Below, piece after piece: positions 11,993 through 22,689 of a stretch of 64,000 nucleotides of DNA (within the stretch, counting starts at the first letter, position 1; each line of letters starts with the position of its first letter). The translations under genes were made by a program, and so were the position numbers. Source of the DNA: Capillidium heterosporum (taxonomy: Eukaryota; Entomophthoromycota; Entomophthoromycetes; Entomophthorales; Capillidiaceae). Under the pieces are notes generated by a model that was given only the letters and a program-made list of their open reading frames with translations, did no database searches and had not been told where the DNA came from. Location of the stretch: assembly GCA_016630905.1 (NCBI GenBank), contig WBMQ01000003.1, positions 2,108,001 to 2,172,000 on the forward strand. The letters run 5' to 3'.

Positions 11993-13252
11993 CTAAAACC
12001 CAAAATTTCGATCATCGACATCTTCTCGGTTCTTGGGGTCCAGTAAAGCAGGCCCCAGTTTTCCACTCTCAGCAATCTCACCCAGTAGATTGAATATGAG
12101 TGGAAGGTAGTTATGCCTCTTGATCTTATTATTAAGCTATCGAAATAAGGTGAGTGAATTCAAGCCAATATTGGTTTACCAGTTGGTTCTCCTGGTTCCT
12201 CTTGTGGTGTTCCAACTGTTCTTTGAGGAGCATCAGTTCAGTCTGGTCACCATCAGGTAGAGAACTCAGCAGAGCAATACGAGCGGATAGCGAATTGATG
12301 GGGCACTCCACTATAGCCATGACACTAAAGCGTAGCTCTCCTCCAGCATACCTAAGCTAGTGTAAGTTGTAGTTCGTTGATAGATTTACGAAGTGATACG
12401 GCGATTGATGTTCTCTACTGCCAAATTAATCCAATCGCTATCTACGGTGGAGCCTTTGAAATGAGATGCTAAGAGACTGTCATAAATTTTGTTTAAAGAT
12501 ACCTAAGTTTATGGGACCCAGCTGTAAACCGTCCATTTCATAGCACCCAGCTTTGAAAGGGACGTAGGAAATAAAGTGGAAGGGATCTTCCTTTGCCCCG
12601 TCGAACTTGTCGCTTAACCTCTCACTTAAAAACTCGGTAGCGCTAAGCAAATTTTAAGGATTTTACTACAAACCTAATTTTTACCTTGAAAATGAATTAT
12701 GCGCTTTTCGAATTCCTTCGTCCGTACCTAAAACTTCACCTCTAAACTTGAATGTTTTCTATGTTAGTATTTAAAAATCAATATCTCCTTACCTCAGGGG
12801 GTAATTCACGCGAGAAGCTTTTGAGTTCAGCCATCGAAGTTGGTAATTCGATTTCAGGAATATTTAGTAGAACAGATAAGATAGCTTGGGTAGCACAGGC
12901 GTTAGTGACCACTTGCCTTGCAAAATAAAGATCCATATCGTCGACTAGCTTGGCCTTCATATCTTCAAAGTACTTGCGTTGCATATTGGCATCATACTTG
13001 AATAGGAAAACTAATCCAAATACTTTTCTTTGTAAACTAAATTAGAAGGCAAAACTTAGTTGATGCTTACCCTAAAGAACGTATACTCTCTGGGCTTAGG
13101 TCGATAATCTCTTCCACTTGCAAGTCTTTGAACCCCAATTTGCTTATAAGTTCCGTAAAGACACCTTAAGTATAAGCCATGTCAATATAAAAGTTTGTTC
13201 CAAAGGTACCTGGATCACTTTCTATCAAAGACCAGCCATTTGGATCGTTCAT
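11993..13252 (-). CDS. UCH37: UCH37/UCHL5-type ubiquitin C-terminal hydrolase, eight exons
   Basis: Exons (minus): 13252-13210, 13164-13071, 13036-12793, 12758-12685, 12642-12503, 12468-12390, 12351-12180, 12124-11993. Introns of 34-55 nt, all phases close, 325 aa (human UCHL5 329). The start MNDPNGWSLIESDPGVFTEL matches the family N-terminus. Catalytic residues visible: Q88 and C93 (TNACATQAILSVLL), H174 (DPFHFISYVP), D189 (YEMDGL). The C-terminal ULD region ends IKRHNYLPLIFNLL, the segment that in animals contacts Rpn13 or NFRKB of INO80. Role: trims ubiquitin chains at the proteasome 19S particle or regulates INO80. It starts 333 bp from, and divergent to, the p24 gene. UCH37 is absent from S. 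cerevisiae but present in S. pombe (Uch2) and many fungi. Confidence 0.93.
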
Positions 13253-13585
13253 TTCGGTTGCAAATTCTACTATATAGCTGAAATGTTAGCAAGGCTTGAT
13301 GAAAATCTTATACGTAATCCATCAATCTTGATAAAATATTGATTTGGCTGTAGTCAATTAAGTATCAAGCAGCGTCTGAGTACTAAACTCTATTTGACAA
13401 GGTAATGTTTCATTAGCTTTTTTCATCAAATAAAAGTGATTAAATTTAAGTGTTGGATCCTAATTTTTAACCAATCCCTTAGCTAGACGTAAATCGGTAA
13501 ACAAGCATCAAATTGCTAAAGCAATCCAACCTCAACAAAAACATCAACTGTCTTTTGTCTATATCGCAATTATCCATTTATCAAC
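13253..13585. promoter_or_regulatory. Divergent promoter region of UCH37 and p24 genes
   Basis: 333 bp between the two start codons, no other gene. No clear TATA box, unlike the accessory genes of this window. Confidence 0.4.
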
Positions 13586-14305
13586 ATGTTCAAATCGACT
13601 TTTAGTAGTCTATTCAAATTGAGTGTGCTGCTCTTCCTTTTACCGAATCTGCTCTCCAGTTACACTATTGAAGTAACCCCCAACACTGAAGAATGCTTTT
13701 ACGCGGATTTGTTGCAACATGACATGATGTTACTTAGCTACGACGTCTTGGACGGTGGCGATTTACTAGTAGACTTTAAGGTACTTTTTCTAAAATACTT
13801 TTCTTGAACATTTCTATCTAGTTATTCAACCCCTTTGGTGTCATGCTACAGTCAACCCCCGGGCGTAAAGATGCTTACTATTCCTACAACGCCTCCAACC
13901 CTGGCCCCCATAAGTACTGCTTCGGTAACCAGGTTATCAGTAAAAAAGTCAGTTTCAACTTGAACATTGTTAAGCATGATGTCGAGAAGAAAAGTAATTT
14001 TTAATTAGAATAATTTATTGATGAAAGTAGATGCCGAGCAAATTGGTATTGATGAGGAGATAACTAAATTGGAGGACTACATCAACAAGATCGAATCCCA
14101 GTTCGCTGGCTCCATTGCTAGAAACTTCAACCATAAGAAAGGTACTTTTAATTGGTACTTTTCATAGCTAATCCTTTTAGCTTCAGCAACTACCGATTCT
14201 AGATTGTGGTGGTGGACTTTGTTCCAAGTGTTGGCTGTGTTTGGTATTTGCGCCTACCAGGTTACCTACCTCAAATCCTTCTTTGAAGTTCGTCGGGTTG
14301 TTTAA
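13586..14305 (+). CDS. EMP24: p24-beta family cargo receptor (EMP24/TMED2-like)
   Basis: Exons 13586-13780, 13822-13993, 14028-14141, 14181-14305, 201 aa (TMED2 is 201). A hydrophobic signal peptide covers residues ~1-24, followed by the GOLD domain with its paired cysteines (EECFYADL and KYCFGNQ), a luminal coiled coil (EEITKLEDYINKIESQ), a single membrane span near the C-terminus (WTLFQVLAVFGICAYQ) and the cytosolic tail SFFEVRRVV, whose FF and basic/VV signals bind COPII/COPI coats. The EVRRVV ending is as in the beta subfamily. Role: ER-Golgi cargo receptor, including GPI-anchored proteins. Two of the three acceptor sites are ambiguous: exon 3 could begin at 14028 or 14031, exon 4 at 14181 or 14187, all in frame. 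Confidence 0.92.
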
Positions 14306-15134
14306 AAGTAAAGTAACTTTGACCAAGCAGCCTGAGTAAGTGTTTTGTTAGTTATATAGCTGGGTAACAGTTTATTCAAAGAAATTGATTCTATATTTTG
14401 GGAAATATTTTACAATTTAGTGTACACAGCTATTTCTTATCAAGTGTATTGTAAGCTTTCCATTTTAATTAACATAAACCATATTTATAATTTTGTATTT
14501 TTGAAGTGAGATATTTCTCTGCCTTAACTTTTACTCTATTAAAATTTCAAATATAACTTCCTTTTATACAGTTTATGTTTTTTCTTCCAATCAATAGTTG
14601 CATATAATAGCTTAACAACAGCAGTTATACTCGTTTGGAGAAATGAATATATACGAATCTATTTTAACTTACACTGCATGTCAGTTCATTTCAATAGCAC
14701 TTTTTAACGTACCACCTACCTAGCTCCTTGACTATCAACATACCGCTCAGTAGTCTTACTAGCTTTGAACAAAAGCTAAAGTTAGACCACCTGATACTTT
14801 CAATTATTTAATCAAGCTTTCACCAATCTCCATCATACTATTGGTAATTAGGTCAAGGACATTAGAGTAACCTGTATGTAGAACCAAAGGATTAAATATC
14901 ATTCAAATTAATTATTGTTTACTTTTTGAATAAAGGCCACTCACTTTCGATTTCATCAAAGATATTTGTAGCTATTGTTGCGCTATTTTCCAAACTTTAA
15001 TATAGCCCAAGTGAAGCATGCTTCAATGTTTTTATAAACCTCTGTATATATCTAGATATGAAAATACATATCAAATTGTGTAAGAAACCCATTTTACAAA
15101 ATAAAAACTATATGGAAATAATTTAATAGATATT
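14306..15134. other. Convergent intergenic spacer; no gene seen
   Basis: Between the p24 gene and the minus-strand aquaglyceroporin 2. AT-rich, no coding signal. Confidence 0.6.
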
Positions 15135-16022
15135 TTACTCAACTTCAGTAGCCGATAGCGGAGGTAAAGGTTGGCCAACCAAACTATCATGGGCGAAGAT
15201 ACCAGCGTAGGCGCCGACGAAGGGTGCAAAAGTAGGTACCAAAAAGTAGTAGTCCTGGGCAGTAAAAGGCTCACTACCCCACCCAGCAACTAATAAGAAT
15301 AAACGAGGGCCCAAGTCACGGGCTGGGTTCAAAGCGAAGCCAGTCAACCAACCCAAAGTCATGCCGATACTGCCTAAAATACCACCGATGGCGAAAGGAG
15401 TGATCCAAGCTGGAGTTCCATGTCGAGTATCGGTAACTCCTAAAATACCTAAAACTAAGTAAGCAGTACCAACTGTCTCAATGACGAAAGCTTGCCAAAA
15501 GGAAACGTAATCGGCCGAAAAGGTGGCAAAGATGCCGGCAGTAGCTAATTCCCCAATCGTATGTCGAACACCGCCATCCAACTTGGTAAAAGCGGGGTAG
15601 TTGGTCAAGTACACTAATGAAGCACCTACAAACCCACCTAAAGTTTGAGCCAAGATGTAGCCAGGTACTTTGCTACAAGGGAACTTGCGTAACAAAGCGT
15701 TGGCAAAGGTAATAGCTGGGTTCAAATGGGCACCGGAGATGGGTGCTGAAACGAAGATGGCAAACATCAAAGCAAAGGCAAATCCAATGTTGACCGTTAA
15801 GTAGGCTGATCCTTTGGCCGCTGGGTTTAGGACAGCTTGAGCTACTGAACCACAACCAACTGAGACTAAAATGAGGGTGCCGATAAACTCGCCAAAGTAT
15901 TCTTTGTACTGGTATTGGAAGTTGGCAAAGCCATGTAGACGTGTACGGTTGAACTCTTCACCTAGTAGAGCATCTTGGTCTTGACTTTGGACTGGGATTC
16001 TTGTGTAGTTAGTTTCGGCCAT
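15135..16022 (-). CDS. Aquaglyceroporin 2 with canonical NPA motifs
   Basis: Intronless, 295 aa. MIP-family channel with both canonical loops: GAHLNPAIT (N101) and FALNPARDLGPRLF (N232). The Asp in NPARD marks glycerol-permeable members. YFGEFIGTLILVSVGCGS starts the first membrane helix. The N-terminus is ~40 residues, shorter than in the paralogues on either side. The gene is encoded opposite to aquaglyceroporins 1 and 3, with a TATA box (16102-16109 on the minus strand) 80 bp upstream of its ATG. Likely a plasma-membrane glycerol/water facilitator; direction and physiological solute cannot be told from sequence. Confidence 0.95.
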   Translation of the reverse strand: MAETNYTRIPVQSQDQDALLGEEFNRTRLHGFANFQYQYKEYFGEFIGTLILVSVGCGSVAQAVLNPAAKGSAYLTVNIGFAFALMFAIFVSAPISGAHLNPAITFANALLRKFPCSKVPGYILAQTLGGFVGASLVYLTNYPAFTKLDGGVRHTIGELATAGIFATFSADYVSFWQAFVIETVGTAYLVLGILGVTDTRHGTPAWITPFAIGGILGSIGMTLGWLTGFALNPARDLGPRLFLLVAGWGSEPFTAQDYYFLVPTFAPFVGAYAGIFAHDSLVGQPLPPLSATEVE

Positions 16023-16101
16023 AGGTATGTTAGGTTAGGCAATTTTTTATGGGAAATGGAATTAGTTATATTTTACAACTATACTTTGATGGTAGCGCAC
16101 C

Positions 16102-16109
16102 TTTTTATA
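16102..16109 (-). promoter_or_regulatory. TATA box, aquaglyceroporin 2
   Basis: Reads TATAAAAA on the minus strand, 80 bp from the start codon. Confidence 0.5.
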
Positions 16110-17254
16110 GTGGATGGCAGGCACCATGTCCCTAAATTTTGGCTTTCAGGGGTTGGATTTGCAATTCAGGTGGCTGGGAAATTTTGACTTGCCCAGTTCT
16201 AAAGCTGGGGAAGATGGGTCTTTGTAGGTTAGTAGGTTTAGTCCAGGGTTTGGTTAGGTTTAATGTAGTAAAGGGTATGGCTTATATCAATTGAGCTGGT
16301 AACGTATTCCAAACACCAAAAGTCAAAAGGCATATCTTCGCTTTATATTTGTGAACAAGCATCAATAGTTACAATTTCCACTTCCGGTATGTTTATAAAC
16401 TATTATTGACCAAATCACCATTGCCTTGTTAGTTTCAAAGAAATATATTGTAACTCAACACACACATAGAAATATCCATTGTAGTACAAGCAATTCACCA
16501 TAAAATCCCCACCAGTACATCGAACTAACACCTACTTACTGGCTAATGAAAAGGGGTTGTAAGGGATAAAGTACTTTGCTGAAATGGATTTAGATGAGTA
16601 AAAGTATTTTGCTGCAAGACTTTTGATAGTGTTGTTACTGAGATGTCATTACATTGAAGCTATATAGTACATGGACAGGAGCACTTCAAATTGATTAGCT
16701 GTAGGTAGGTAATATAAACATGCTTCTGTATTGCCTTATTTAATATAAGAAAGCCAAGTACATTTCGCTACTGAATAGTCTTAAGCGAGATATCGATGAA
16801 ATCGAGAAGATGAAATATATACTTGTATAACAGACTAGGTGATATATGCTAAAATGCGGTAGTCATTATACCAAGTTCATCCACATCTTTGAAAATATAC
16901 AATCCATCGATAATATTTATGAGTACATCTATAGATGCATGACGAATTTAAACCTATATTAATATCGCACAATGAATCTGCAGCTTCCAATTCAAAACCC
17001 CATATGTGTATAAACATTTGAAATAGGGGAAAGCTTAGTCCAACTTTTCCAACTAGACCCACTATCCCAACTACAGTATAGACCTAATTAACCATAGGTG
17101 ATGGAAATAGTAGCTGACAACAACGTATAATTCCAAAACTAGATGGACTAAAACTTCTCCTGAACGATAAGAAGTAAACGGTATAGGACTATCGATCAAC
17201 CCCAGGTCTAAGGCACCATCAAAACCAAAAAATTACTACTTCGAAAGTAAGCAC

Positions 17255-17262
17255 TATAAATA
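17255..17262 (+). promoter_or_regulatory. TATA box, aquaglyceroporin 3
   Basis: TATAAATA, 50 bp before the ATG at 17305. Confidence 0.5.
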
Positions 17263-17304
17263 TTCAAATATTTTAAAAACCACATACACTATTCAATATA
17301 ATAG

Positions 17305-18312
17305 ATGACTGAACCAACAATCCAAATAACCACCTTGAGTGAAGGTGGCTTCTACAAGAGCACGAGCGCCAATACCAACCAAGTGTATGGCCCGAGGAAC
17401 AATCCCATCCTGCTAGGCAACGAACATGAAGCTAGTGTCTCAACCATAGAACTCAACAAGATCAAGTCGGTAGGCTACACCAAGGCGCAGTATCACATCC
17501 GTGAGTACTTGGCCGAATTCCTAGGCACTCTAATTTTAGTTTTGATTGGCGACGGTACGATTGCCCAAGCAGTGTTGAACCCATCTGCCGTAGGATCGGC
17601 CTATTTGACTATAAACATTGGATATGGTCTAGCTTTGGCTTTCGCAGTCTACGTAGCAGGTCCTGTCTCAGGTGCTCACCTCAATCCAGCAATCACCATT
17701 GCCAACACCTTACTACGTCGGTTTCCAATTGGTAAGTTACCGGGCTACATTCTGTCCCAATTTTTAGGTGCGTTTGTAGGGGCAGCTTTAGTTATGCTGA
17801 CCAACTTCCCTGCCATTATTGCCTTTGACGAAGGGGTAAGACAAACCGAAGGTCAATTTGCCACTGCTGGAATATTTGCCACTTACCCTGCTAAATCTAC
17901 ACCCAACTATGCGGCTCTATTATGCGAAGTCCTAAGTACAGCTCTCCTACTGATCGGTATACTTGGTATTACTGATCCTAGACACGAGACGCCAACTTGG
18001 CTAGCTCCAATTTCAGTTGGGGGTGTACTAGCCGTCATCGGCATGTCAACGGGGTGGCTTACTGGGTTCGCTTTGAATCCAGCTCGTGACCTAGGTCCCA
18101 GGCTCTTTACCATGGCGGCTGGGTGGGGAACCGATCCCTTTACCTCGCATTCCTACTACTTCTGGGTACCAATCGTCGGCCCTATAGTAGGTGCCGTCGT
18201 TGGCGTACTTTTATACGATGCATTGATTTCGCCACCTTTACCCGATGCCATTTCTAGGAAGAAGAGCCAGCATTTAAACAACATCCATTTGAACGATGCT
18301 TTCGAAGTATAA
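17305..18312 (+). CDS. Aquaglyceroporin 3 with canonical NPA motifs
   Basis: Intronless, 335 aa. Canonical loops GAHLNPAIT (N127) and FALNPARDLGPRLF (N258) with the glycerol-type NPARD. The ~65-residue N-terminal tail is Ser/Thr/Asn-rich and the C-terminal tail is basic then acidic (SRKKSQHLNN...AFEV); both would be cytosolic and are the likely sites of regulation. The membrane core is closely similar to aquaglyceroporins 1 and 2 (shared AQAVLNP, GVRxTxGxxATAGIFATxxA, ALNPxRDLGPRLF), so the three arose by local duplication. Polyadenylation-like AATAAA occurs shortly after the stop. Confidence 0.95.
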   Translation: MTEPTIQITTLSEGGFYKSTSANTNQVYGPRNNPILLGNEHEASVSTIELNKIKSVGYTKAQYHIREYLAEFLGTLILVLIGDGTIAQAVLNPSAVGSAYLTINIGYGLALAFAVYVAGPVSGAHLNPAITIANTLLRRFPIGKLPGYILSQFLGAFVGAALVMLTNFPAIIAFDEGVRQTEGQFATAGIFATYPAKSTPNYAALLCEVLSTALLLIGILGITDPRHETPTWLAPISVGGVLAVIGMSTGWLTGFALNPARDLGPRLFTMAAGWGTDPFTSHSYYFWVPIVGPIVGAVVGVLLYDALISPPLPDAISRKKSQHLNNIHLNDAFEV

Positions 18313-18619
18313 TTCCATCCCAATTAATAAATTTTTCGCTCTTGTTTAAAATGGTATATGAAGTATAGGCATTTTAAAGGCTTTGACTAGTTTGGAAAAT
18401 TAATTGATGTAAAGATACTTTCATCAATGTATTTTAACTTTCAAATTTCATCAATTGTATTTTTTATGTTCCTTTTAGATTTCTTCTTGGTAGGCAAATT
18501 TATTGATTCCTTGTGAAATAGCCAATTATGGGTTTAGTCAGTTCCTCCAAGTACAAATTTAGGTCAGAACAAAGTAAAGGAACTAAAATACGCCAACTCC
18601 AATATATTAGCTGTAATAC

Positions 18620-18627
18620 TATATAAA
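18620..18627 (+). promoter_or_regulatory. TATA box, secreted protease
   Basis: TATATAAA, 54 bp before the ATG at 18674. Confidence 0.5.
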
Positions 18628-18673
18628 TACACGAGTTCCAGGCATACTTGCCATTTCACCTTTTTTTAATCGA

Positions 18674-20026
18674 ATGCAGTATCCAACACTATTAGTTAGC
18701 TTGGGCTTGTTGTTAGCTCAAGGTGCTTACGGCCAAAAACGAGTTATTGGCGGCGCAACCGCAAAAGCTTACAGCTACCCTTTTATCATTTCAGCTAGCA
18801 AAGCCAAGGATGGTCACTTTTGCGGTGGCAGTTTGCTAAATCGTAGAACCGTCTTAACAGCTGCCCACTGCACCTCTGGTAGCCCCAAAGATACTCAAAT
18901 CAGTGTGCATCGCCACAATATTACCAAAACTTCCGAGGAAGAGCAAGGCTTTACCACTACTTTGAAGAAGATGATCAACCATCCTAAATACGACGAAGCT
19001 ACCTTAGCTAACGACGTCGCCGTATGGCACTTGAAGGACCCTATACCTGAGGATATCGAGGTTACTTTTGTAAAGTTGGCCGACAACGATCAGAGTGAGG
19101 ATATTGAGTTGCCTGCTTTGACTGCTGCTGGCTGGGGTTTAGTCGACTATAAAAAGGGTAAGATGCCACCCACTTTACAGGAAGCTAAACTCAAGGCCAT
19201 ATCGAGGGAGAAATGTACCGAAGGCTGGAAAGGTGAGGCTGTCGACCTGTCTCACTCACTATGTACCATGTCTGTCAACGAGAAGCAGTCCATCTGTAAC
19301 GGGGATTCGGGAGGTCCTTTAGTTTACAAAAAAGAGGGCGAGGACCAATTTACTCAAGTTGGTTTGGTAAGTTTCGGTTCCCTTGAATGTAAGTTGGAAG
19401 AGAAGAAACCCGACGGCTTCATTAGAGTTGCCGACTATAGGGAATGGATTCTCAAGCAGGTCAAGCATAAAAAGTCCAAGAAATCCAAGAGCTTTTTGCT
19501 AGGAAGGGCTAGCGGTTACGTCAAGAATACATTGAAAAAGTCCGAGGAGGGAACTTCCAACCACAGCCACGACGATGATGAACCTACCCCTAAAGCTAAC
19601 AACAAGGAAAAGCTTGAAACAGACGATGAGGACCACCCAGCTTCCAACAAAACAAAACCCCACAAACCCAACAACTTATTCACTCTAGTATCACAGCAGG
19701 TCGACATCTTCTCAGCCATTTCCAACCTGGCTAAGAAAATAAGCCATATATTTAGTGTCGACATCAAGGATAGACGTGACGAGTTGATGAAGAGCTCCCG
19801 ACCTAGCCCCAAAATCATCACCAAGAAGGAACCTAAGAAGGAATCCAAAGAGGAGGACGAAAAGGAAGAGGAGGGAGAGAATAATGAAAAGAATAAGAAA
19901 GCCAAGGAAACGAAGAAGGATTTTGTCGTAGAGAACTTTGGCTTTGTCGACACCGAGAAGGACTTTAGCGACCCCAAAAAGGCTTTGAGGTCGTTGACCA
20001 ACTTGTTTTACCAGGGGATTTACTAG
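18674..20026 (+). CDS. Secreted S1 chymotrypsin-fold serine protease with long charged C-terminal tail
   Basis: Intronless, 450 aa. Signal peptide at residues 1-20 (cleavage near AYG/Q), then a short propeptide ending KR before the mature N-terminus VIGG, the usual S1 activation site. Catalytic triad: H65 (LTAAHC), D114 (NDVAVW), S212 (GDSGGPLV). The residue six before the active serine is S206, where trypsins have Asp, so S1 specificity should be chymotrypsin-like rather than Arg/Lys. After the protease domain (~residue 258) comes a ~190-residue tail: a Lys-rich stretch, acidic/His segments (HSHDDDE), a mixed E/K block (KEEDEKEEEGE) and a hydrophobic end. The tail has no recognised domain and could be a surface-binding or propeptide-like extension. 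Expected role: extracellular digestion; S1 proteases are enriched in insect-associated fungi. Confidence 0.93.
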   Translation: MQYPTLLVSLGLLLAQGAYGQKRVIGGATAKAYSYPFIISASKAKDGHFCGGSLLNRRTVLTAAHCTSGSPKDTQISVHRHNITKTSEEEQGFTTTLKKMINHPKYDEATLANDVAVWHLKDPIPEDIEVTFVKLADNDQSEDIELPALTAAGWGLVDYKKGKMPPTLQEAKLKAISREKCTEGWKGEAVDLSHSLCTMSVNEKQSICNGDSGGPLVYKKEGEDQFTQVGLVSFGSLECKLEEKKPDGFIRVADYREWILKQVKHKKSKKSKSFLLGRASGYVKNTLKKSEEGTSNHSHDDDEPTPKANNKEKLETDDEDHPASNKTKPHKPNNLFTLVSQQVDIFSAISNLAKKISHIFSVDIKDRRDELMKSSRPSPKIITKKEPKKESKEEDEKEEEGENNEKNKKAKETKKDFVVENFGFVDTEKDFSDPKKALRSLTNLFYQGIY

Positions 20027-20959
20027 CTTTTGAGAGTGTATTTTCATTGTTTAACTTAATAAATGGGTTTTTATGATAGATAGACTTGATACCTTTGAAA
20101 ATTTATATTATATTAGTATATCAAAGCACCTATGCTTCAGCAAAGGTAACTTTTGCCTATTCAAATGTCATCAATTCAAAACGGATGTATTTGTTATCTA
20201 AAAATAAAAGAGTGCAAATTTCCATTGGAGTCTAGATTTTACTGGATAAAATTCGTAGATAGCTTCATTTTTTACCGTTTGCCGCTAATAATGCAGACGA
20301 TGAAGGGATGTTTCACTTGGTAATCCCATAGAGTACAAAGGACTAGACCAGTCTTCATAACTCAGTTGAACTAATAAGAAGCAACTGATACCGGGATTAT
20401 AAAGGACAACCCTTAACCTATTTAACGATAAAACTTTAATTAAGGTGAACTTTCAAATTTCTATCAAAACGCGGCTTATATTATCTAAACAGCAGCCTTA
20501 TTACCGCAAAGCTATCTAATAAAAACTGCAGCATTCATATACAATGTTTTATTAGTCTTAGTTACATTTACTAAAAATACAAGCCTTTGAAAGGGCAAAG
20601 TCTATACATACCAATAAGGCGATTCTTTCATCAATTTGGCAATTGACATCCTTTCCGCCATAAGCCTTTAATTGAGCGTCACCTGCTTTCAAGGTTGGAC
20701 AGCTCTGTTATTAAGATTTGCTTTAAGCCGTCTAGTACTAGACCAGAAGGTGTTAAAGTCATGCCAAAACTTACAGAGATTTGATCGTTATCCTGCAGCC
20801 GATCTAGACTAAAGCCAAAATATGGCTATTTGCATCAAAATGGTAATAAATGCAAGTTGCATAACATTTATGCAAAATGGAAACGTACAACGAAGATGCG
20901 GAGTATTAAAAACTATATATTGGCCACACAGATCCCAAATCACAGTACATTACATTTAC
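20027..20959. other. Intergenic; 5' region of tyrosinase C
   Basis: No gene. An in-frame ATG at 20822 lies upstream of the tyrosinase start at 20960, but the intervening 46 codons overlap the TATA-like element and precede a perfect signal peptide, so this is 5' leader. Confidence 0.5.
20914..20920 (+). promoter_or_regulatory. TATA-like element, tyrosinase C
   Basis: TATATAT, 46 bp before the chosen ATG at 20960. Confidence 0.4.
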
Positions 20960-22156
20960 ATGAAGTTTATTTTAGTAGCCCTCAGTTTAGCTACCTTTCT
21001 AAGCCTGATTGAATCAGGCTGCTACAAGCCGAGAATCCGCAAGGAGATAAGGGAACTCAGCGATGACGAGTACAACCGGTACATCGCAGCTGCAATTCAA
21101 CTGAATTGCCATGACAATCCTGCCAACTTTAGCAGATGGGAGGAGTTTACCAAGCTACACAACGAAGGTGCCAATTTGGATCGGGTCATCCACGGTACGC
21201 CAGCCTTCTTACCTTGGCATCGCAGGTTCATCCGCGAGTACGAGCTGGCTCTACAAGCGATTGACAACCGCATTACATTACCTTACTGGGACTGGACTTT
21301 GGACGCCAATGAACCCCATCTAAGCCCTGTACTGTCACCACTGTACATGGGTGGTAACGGCAACCATACCCAAGATAAGATCTTAGACAATGGTCCTTTC
21401 AACTATACCCAATTCAACTACGAGACTCCACACCTCTTACGTCGCGACTACGACCAAGGTGATGCTGTTAGTCCTTTCGTCAATGTAGATGACATGAACG
21501 CTATACTATCTAACCAACAGTATTCGACATTCGAAAGCCAATTGGAGTCGGTACATGGATATCCCCACATCAACATCGGTAACTGGGAGGATTTTGGTGT
21601 CTATACTTCGCCTAACGACCCCCTTTTCTTCTTACACCACGCTTTTGTTGATCTCGTTTGGGCCAAGTGGCAGGACAATAACAAGAATGTCACTCAGTAC
21701 GAAGGTAATGAGCAGGGTATGAACGTTACTGATACCGATCCACTCTATTGGTACAACGATACCATAGCTTCAACCTTCACTTATAACTCTGGTGACTATT
21801 GCTACACTTACCCCGCTTACCCGAGGCAGATAACCCCAAAGCGCACCAACAATCTCTCGAAGCGAGACTTGTTAGCCGACTTAACTGCCAAAGGTAAGGT
21901 ACAGCAGCACATAGCTGGTATGAACTATGACCAAAGTATCAACCGATTGCAAGCTCTAGTCAACTTGTTCAAGCCTATACTTCAAATTATCAAGCCAGAA
22001 AAGGTATTTGCTTTGAAGCCTTTACCTGATCGATGGATCAAAGCCAACAATTTGAATGTAAACAAAGTTCGGAATTTGGAATCTAAGCAGAATACATTGC
22101 GAGGCTTGATTGCCAAATTGAACCCTATAGCTGATAGACTTCCGCAGATTCTTTAA
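20960..22156 (+). CDS. Secreted tyrosinase C (type-3 copper)
   Basis: Intronless, 398 aa from ATG 20960. This start is chosen because it opens a clean signal peptide (MKFILVALSLATFLSLIESG); the longer reading from 20822 would bury it. CuA ligands: H67 (KLHN), H78 (VIHGTP), H87 (PWHRRF). CuB ligands: H199 and H203 (VHGYPHINIGN) and H226 (FFLHHAF). The conserved YWDWTLD and LYMGGNGN blocks are present. A ~110-residue C-terminal extension after the core contains a helix-rich block (YDQSINRLQALV...LRGLIAKLNPIAD) shared with the paralogues. The enzyme would oxidise phenols to quinones (melanin or cuticle chemistry) outside the cell. It is the reference copy for the cluster; four other tyrosinase loci lie within 30 kb. 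Confidence 0.93.
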   Translation: MKFILVALSLATFLSLIESGCYKPRIRKEIRELSDDEYNRYIAAAIQLNCHDNPANFSRWEEFTKLHNEGANLDRVIHGTPAFLPWHRRFIREYELALQAIDNRITLPYWDWTLDANEPHLSPVLSPLYMGGNGNHTQDKILDNGPFNYTQFNYETPHLLRRDYDQGDAVSPFVNVDDMNAILSNQQYSTFESQLESVHGYPHINIGNWEDFGVYTSPNDPLFFLHHAFVDLVWAKWQDNNKNVTQYEGNEQGMNVTDTDPLYWYNDTIASTFTYNSGDYCYTYPAYPRQITPKRTNNLSKRDLLADLTAKGKVQQHIAGMNYDQSINRLQALVNLFKPILQIIKPEKVFALKPLPDRWIKANNLNVNKVRNLESKQNTLRGLIAKLNPIADRLPQIL

Positions 22157-22689
22157 TAAACTGGATTTATTTTTTGTGGAGTTGACTTTAGAATTCTATA
22201 TTTTTTATAGTAGGGAAGTCTTAAGGTATCAAGCTGTAGCACCGATAACTAAGCCTTTGTGATGTTTAAATTTTAGTTAGAGTACCAATTATCAGCACTA
22301 TATGAAGTTAATTGATGTCAATTTTTACTATATAAACCGATTTTTATAGTGCTTTAAAGCTATTTAATACTTGAGAAATGACCTTTAGTAGGAGTGCTAT
22401 ATCGCCTCATTAGCTTCATTTTTAGTGGCTTTGAGTTAATAGCGTTGATTTAAGCAACTACTTGTGGTCTGAAAGAGTAGCAGAAGTTCTAATCTAAATG
22501 GCTGTGTAATACATATAACGAATGCTTTATATTAGGTATATTCTAAAAGCTGATGGATATGATTTTTATTTAAATAGCACCTTGGAACGAAAATAACATA
22601 AAAAATCAATACATTAATACTAAACTGGAGTCCTTACATACTTTTGTGACATTGGATTGACCTAAAGTCCTGTAAGCTGCTTATCAATT
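22157..22689. other. Intergenic; no gene seen
   Basis: AT-rich 3' flank of tyrosinase C. Confidence 0.5.

Larger units (their letters stand above)
16023..17304. other. Divergent intergenic region of aquaglyceroporins 2 and 3
   Basis: 1.28 kb between two divergently transcribed paralogues. Apart from one TATA box at each end, I see no gene or RNA. Confidence 0.5.

Noticed and set aside
20822-20959. N-terminal extension of tyrosinase C from the upstream ATG
   Set aside because: It would place 46 unrelated residues before a perfect signal peptide and overlap the TATA element; paralogues start at the signal peptide.
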